A stretch of DNA of 64,000 nt from Paralvinella palmiformis (Eukaryota; Annelida; Polychaeta; Terebellida; Alvinellidae), in assembly GCA_025642065.1 (NCBI GenBank), contig JAODUP010000570.1, positions 1 through 64,000 on the forward strand. Direction: 5' to 3'. Below, one piece after another: positions 59,300 through 64,000 of this stretch. Position numbers and translations under genes: made by a program. Below the pieces are notes generated by a model. The model searched no databases. It saw only the letters and a program-made list of their open reading frames with translations, and was not told where the DNA came from. Every line of letters starts with the position of its first letter. Positions within the stretch are counted from its first letter, which is position 1.

Positions 59300-60960
59300 A
59301 GCATGATTTTCTAAAACATATTTTCTTAATTGGTTGGACTGAACTTTTCATAGAGAAAGCGTTCACTGAATTATATGTTTAGTGCATTTAATGACAGCCA
59401 TGTTCTTGTGGATAAATGCTTTTGGTAGGGTAATGAAGGAAGTGAAGTTTGTCAAAATCGGAAAGTGGGCATGCTGCCGATTAGAATAGTGTTCGGTTTG
59501 AAATCCACTGAACCACGAAATGTAATCTTGACTGAGTGCGTCTAGAATTCTGAATTATGATGCTACTCAAAACGGAACACAATCAATAATTTGTGTCTCT
59601 TGATGTCGGAGTTTTGATCTTAGTTCGAAACAGTATCAAATTGCTAGATACTAATCTCTATCGATACTTACCGGTAAATGAATGCTAGACTCGGATAACA
59701 ACAAAAAGCATCTTTTATTTACCTTTATTTATAAATTATTGTGAACCGGTTAGTTATGAAGCTGGGGATATGGGAAGTGTTCTTTCTTTTTTATTTGGCG
59801 CTTCTTCAGATCTATGACATATCATGGACCAATAGCATATATACTATTATTAAAGTAATACAAAATTGAATATCGATAATTAAGTAACATAAATAAAGGT
59901 AAATACTTTGCAATAAGGAGATTGCTCAAACAACAACGTAAGGGCTGGATTTGGTTCTACATTAAACGGTTTTTATTTGTGTTTGTTTTAAATTGCTTTA
60001 ATGTAGAAGGGGAAATTACATGAACTTTTAATTGTAATTCTAATGTGGAAAGAAGCCTTAATGTTTAAAATCAACTTAATTAAAATTTGTCCTATATCTT
60101 AACACAACGAAGAACATAGTTTATGTAATATGAATAACAAAGCTTTTACAATAATTATATGATAACTTTTGTTTTTGGCCGTATACCTTGAATTTGAATG
60201 TTTACAACTGATGACCTAGCTAATTCTTCCGATAAATGGTTATAATATTAATGCGAATCATTAATGAATAAATACAGAGATACTATTTTTAGTAAGTAGA
60301 ATGCTAAAAGCGCAAAGCACTAGTCGGAGAGCCGTCAACCAGCATAAATAATGTTCGATGCTTTTGAGCTATTAAATAGCTCAACTTAATTTTTTAATGT
60401 TTACGTACTTTTTAATACGATTCAGAAATGATTGTAAATCGCATCTTACGAATAATGTCTAGCTATTTACCTATATATCTGCCTATTCATCAATGTCTCT
60501 ATCCATCTAAATCTATATCCACCAAACTAACCAACTATCTGTCTATCTAGCTTTGAGACACGCACGCAGGCACACACATATACGTGCGTCCGCGCGCACA
60601 CACACAAACACACAGATACACAAAGACACACACTAAAATATATAAAAACCTATTGGTCACAACTCGGGTACCGCTTAACAAACGAATCCACCATAATAAA
60701 AAACTAAACTAAAATCTTTCAAACTCTAACTGCTTCAGAATTTACTTGTACTAATATTTCTTATTCGTCTCTTGGTATCCAAGCAAAGTAACTAAATTAG
60801 TCTAAGTTGTTGTGTTTTTCTCGTCAGCGTACATCAATTTTGGGAGGAGATAGTTTTTAAATCGCAAATGTATCCGAGAAAAGCTTAATTGTGACACGTT
60901 TGATACTTCCTCGTGCGACTAGGACGACGTACTTTTTATTAGATTTAAGGGGCTCTCTAA
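59300..60960. other. AT-rich non-coding stretch
   Basis: No supported gene. A CA/GCGC-rich patch lies at 60555-60635. Confidence 0.45.
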
Positions 60961-60971
60961 AGGGAAGTATC

Positions 60972-61268
60972 TTAATTTTTATTGATGGATGTTTCTATTT
61001 TTTTTAAACTTCTTTTAATTTCTCCATGACGTAGTAAATGTGTCTTTGATAATCGTCGCATGAAACGTTTAGGCAACTTTTTTATTAGAGAAGACAATCT
61101 TCGTGTGAAACTCAACAGACGACGCCATCTGGACAAACCTGTTACTGATCCACGCGTCAATTTGGTGTCGTTTCGAATAGAAATAGCGTATTGAGTAGAA
61201 ACAATTAAACGAGAATAATTGGTGTGGCAAATTACGAACCTGATCTGACGTAATAGAAGTTTGTTCAA
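60972..61268 (-). CDS. Unidentified basic ORF, 98 codons (doubtful)
   Basis: Strongly basic product (FTRRLSSLIKKLPKRFMRRL) with no known domain. The opposite strand is also open over 61035-61192 (RLGNFFIREDNLRVKLNRRR and on to a TGA) behind a long pyrimidine tract and a GTAG acceptor-like site at 61032-61035. At most one can be real. The patch is somewhat GC-richer than its flanks. Confidence 0.15.
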   Translation of the reverse strand: MNKLLLRQIRFVICHTNYSRLIVSTQYAISIRNDTKLTRGSVTGLSRWRRLLSFTRRLSSLIKKLPKRFMRRLSKTHLLRHGEIKRSLKKIETSINKN

Positions 61269-61589
61269 TATATTTCAGATTCTAAATAGAATAATTCACG
61301 GTCGTACATTTATAGTTCTATGATTATTCTACGTACTGCTCCACGCCTTCTTTACACGATCATAAGAAGATTTTTCTCTAATTTCATGATTGCTAAATAT
61401 TTCGATAAACAGTTGGAGCATTATAATGAGTTATATTCTTTATTAATGGTTGTCAATTATGTGTATTGGTAGACTCGGTATTCTGTATTCAAAGCGTAAG
61501 TATCGTGATTATTTATTAGCGTTTATTTTATTATTGAATTCTACCAGCGTTCTGATTAGATATGTGTAGATATACATTTGATACTGCTG

Positions 61590-61725
61590 AACATTAATTT
61601 ATTATTATTATTATTAGTAATATTAATCCTAGTAGTAGTAGTAGTAGTAGTAGTAGTTGTTGTTGTAGCAATAGTAGTAGTTGTTTTTATTTATTTTTTT
61701 AAATATTTGTTGTTGTTGTTGTAAT
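61590..61725. repeat. (TTA)n, (TAG)n and (TTG)n trinucleotide repeats
   Basis: Three neighbouring interrupted trinucleotide tracts. Confidence 0.92.
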
Positions 61726-62356
61726 TTCGGTTGTTTTCAAATGGTTATAATTGATATCTAGAATGATTTAATTTAACCATTTTACTTCTTTAATGTAACG
61801 AGTCATATTTCTATAACTTCGCTTCATTATTTTTATAACAGCCAATATTTCGGTTTTCAAAAGTGCCCAGATTCTAAATCGAACTGATATTAATTTTATT
61901 ATTTGCGGTATTATTATATCATATGTTATTTGTACAGCGCCTTTTTAATGGTTCCTGCTAGTAGGGGTGCATTATTAAATGTACAGTATTATTGTTATTA
62001 TTTTATTTATTTATTTTTAAATCGCCACCACGAACACCGAATATGTTTGATGAGAGTGAAGTCGCTGAATTTGTTTCCTATGTAAATTTTCACATTTTCA
62101 TCACTTCATTATTCAAATATATGTTTTTATTAAGTTATATTCATATATATCCTCATCATAATGTTTTTACACCGAAATACATGTATTTTTGAGATCTCGC
62201 ACAGTCGTTCAGTATCTATCTTTAATATCGTCTTTAATGAATGACCTCCCAGATGCGGGTTTTGGTTGTATGTGTTAATGTATGAGAGTTGCAGATGTTT
62301 TCTTATGTAACCACCATAATTTTCCTTTCGCTTATTTCTTTCTCGTCTGATCTTAG

Positions 62357-62530
62357 GTTAATGGATTATGCCAAAGATCAATTGCTTATCTTATGGGCCC
62401 CATTGTGGTAATAACCATGTGTTTAGTGGTACGCCCACGGAGTGGAAAGCATCCACAGCAGATGGGGTCTAATGCAAGTAATTTGATCACTGTGTCAATA
62501 CCACGATATAATGGTACAGTTGTACAAAAT
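62357..62530 (+). CDS. Candidate internal or first exon of an unidentified plus-strand gene
   Basis: The sequence before it has a long pyrimidine tract (TTTCCTTTCGCTTATTTC...) ending CTTAG, a strong acceptor, and after it comes the consensus donor GTAAGT. The 174 bp between are open in phase 0 for exactly 58 codons. Residues 11-25 (YLMGPIVVITMCLVV) form a hydrophobic helix. RPRSGKHPQQ follows, then a segment with two N-glycosylation sequons (NAS and NGT, in PRYNGTVVQN). This suits a membrane or secreted protein. No family recognised. The next exon would lie beyond 62530, and I found none before the window ends. Confidence 0.42.
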
Positions 62531-62539
62531 GTAAGTACT

Positions 62540-63860
62540 GGACTAATACATTGTTAGTGGATCTGTAATAAATCTGATGAAATATCTGATGTTGTTAAGG
62601 ATATGGATCTTGATGCTCCTGTCATTACAATGTTTGTGATCGTATAACTCCGTATATGAGTATTTATTGACTATTTTATATATTAAAGGACTGTACTTAT
62701 ATCTATATTTTTATAACATATTTCCCTACCATTCCTATATGAGGGGATAAGTTGTATTTTTAAGGATATTTTTCTTCAGTACATGAATAATCTAGTTTAT
62801 CAGGTTAGCAAATTGATAATCAGTTGTTAAAACGAGGTGATTTGTTAAGCAATAATGTCATGTTGCCTGTGTTAACAAAGTTCCTGTTGTTCAGTGGTTT
62901 TTCGCATATAGAGCTGGGGATATTCTTCTAATTAAATAGATCCTGTTTATGAGTGCATGCAATTTAAGTCTGAAAGTCACCTTTGAATCGTAAAGTAAAC
63001 ATTAAAAAAACCCTGAAACATACGAGGAGAGTAATGTCGTTCCTTGATATTTGATATCACGTATGGAACAATGAGTGCTGGTTCATGTGTTAGTTTAACT
63101 TAACATCCTACGTTAATAATTTAGCCTAAAAAAATCGACCTACTTTGTAGGAGTTAGAGAGTTATGATGTCCTCTTTTGAGAAGGATATCCAGTTGCCTG
63201 TAGTTCTTTGGCTAAAGAAGTATGTCATGAATCGAGCTTCTCTCGTTTTCTTAATATGTTCCTATCTAGGACTATGATTCTGATGTATTCTATTCACTGA
63301 TGGAATAGAAGACAACATGTTCAGCTTTGCACACACCTGTTATTATCTTGGATCATAAGAACACATTTTCTTTACTTAAATTATAAACAGTTTAGTGACT
63401 GAAAATCCGGAAGCCACATGAATGGAATGGGAATCTGAGTGTGGCTCCTAGCTGACAATAACATATTCCATCTGGTTTCTTAAAGTGGCGTGTAAAATTT
63501 AGTTACTTAGTTCTAATGCAGAAAAACGAAGATTCACTAAACAGGAATTAAATGTTTAGATACCTTTATTTGTTAATTCTGGATCTCTTCTCTGCGAGCT
63601 TATTCAAGGATGTAATATTAATGAATATACAGTTCATTTTGGAACTCTTGCTGCCAATATAGACGACTATACATTGAACACAAACAATTTTGTATGACCA
63701 CTTGACCAAACAATTAAGTCTCGCTTGCATCCAATATGCGACTATCTGCATATAATTATGATCGCATTTACAATCATGAAGTCGTAAAAATATGGGTCCT
63801 TATATTTAAAACAACAAACATGCTTAAATTAAATTGTTCTGGATAAGGATTATTATTCTT
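62540..63860. other. AT-rich stretch, no gene recognised
   Basis: If the preceding exon is real this is its intron. No acceptor with a convincing open frame was seen. Confidence 0.4.
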
Positions 63861-63863
63861 TTA

Positions 63864-64000
63864 GCTACTACTACTACTACTACTACTACCCAATACTACT
63901 ACTACTACCAATACTACTACTACTACTACTACTATTTATAATACTTATACAATTTATACTACTACTGCTGCTAGTATTATTACTTCCACTACTACTACTA
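63864..64000. repeat. (ACT)n trinucleotide repeat, runs off the window
   Basis: Long interrupted (CTA/ACT)n array reaching the right edge. Confidence 0.95.

Noticed and set aside
1..64000. CRISPR arrays, operons, ribosome-binding sites, bacterial promoters
   Set aside because: The window is eukaryotic; repeats are microsatellites and interspersed elements without regular spacers.

Overview
The window looks like nuclear DNA of an AT-rich invertebrate. It has a multi-exon gene with GT-AG introns, tRNA-derived SINEs with target-site duplications, a LINE, inverted-repeat DNA elements and many long (TA)n, (CA)n, (CT)n and (ACT)n microsatellites. A lophotrochozoan, perhaps a mollusc, would fit, but nothing here fixes the taxon.

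The main content is one gene on the minus strand: a complete CFAP70 (TTC18) orthologue, whose coding sequence I could trace from an ATG at 41514 to a TAA ending at 10290. Twenty-nine exons join in consistent phase into about 1168 residues (human about 1121), including the C-terminal VGFGNP motif. The protein has a beta-rich N-terminal half, a central region, and two TPR blocks separated by an alanine-rich, disordered linker. It is an axonemal protein needed for ciliary and flagellar motility. The acceptor lies one base before the ATG, so at least one 5' non-coding exon exists upstream. A CCAAT motif and possible leader exon near 44.2-44.4 kb are the best candidates.

Region by region. 1-3060: a broken non-LTR retrotransposon on the minus strand, with the first ~1.96 kb full of homopolymer-associated frameshifts. 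3.1-10.3 kb: mostly non-coding, with SINEs and one 56-codon ORF. 10.3-41.5 kb: CFAP70, with introns holding SINEs, microsatellites and inverted-repeat elements. 41.5-50.7 kb: the upstream side, with SINEs, several elements whose inverted arms are built from short degenerate tandem units, a THAP-like fragment, a decayed tyrosine-recombinase fragment and a decayed unidentified coding sequence. 50.7-64 kb: mostly non-coding, but with coding-like islands missed by a simple ATG-based search: minus-strand islands at 58621-58862 and 57804-57990, a 136-codon plus ORF at 57210, and a 174-bp plus-strand exon candidate at 62357-62530 with strong splice sites.

I see no CRISPR array, operon, rRNA or genuine tRNA gene. 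The least expected pattern is a set of about eight inverted-repeat elements (4.1, 20.9, 25.9, 29.2, 38.5, 42.6, 45.4 and 49.0 kb). In most of them the arms are made of short repeated phrases, and each element uses a different phrase.
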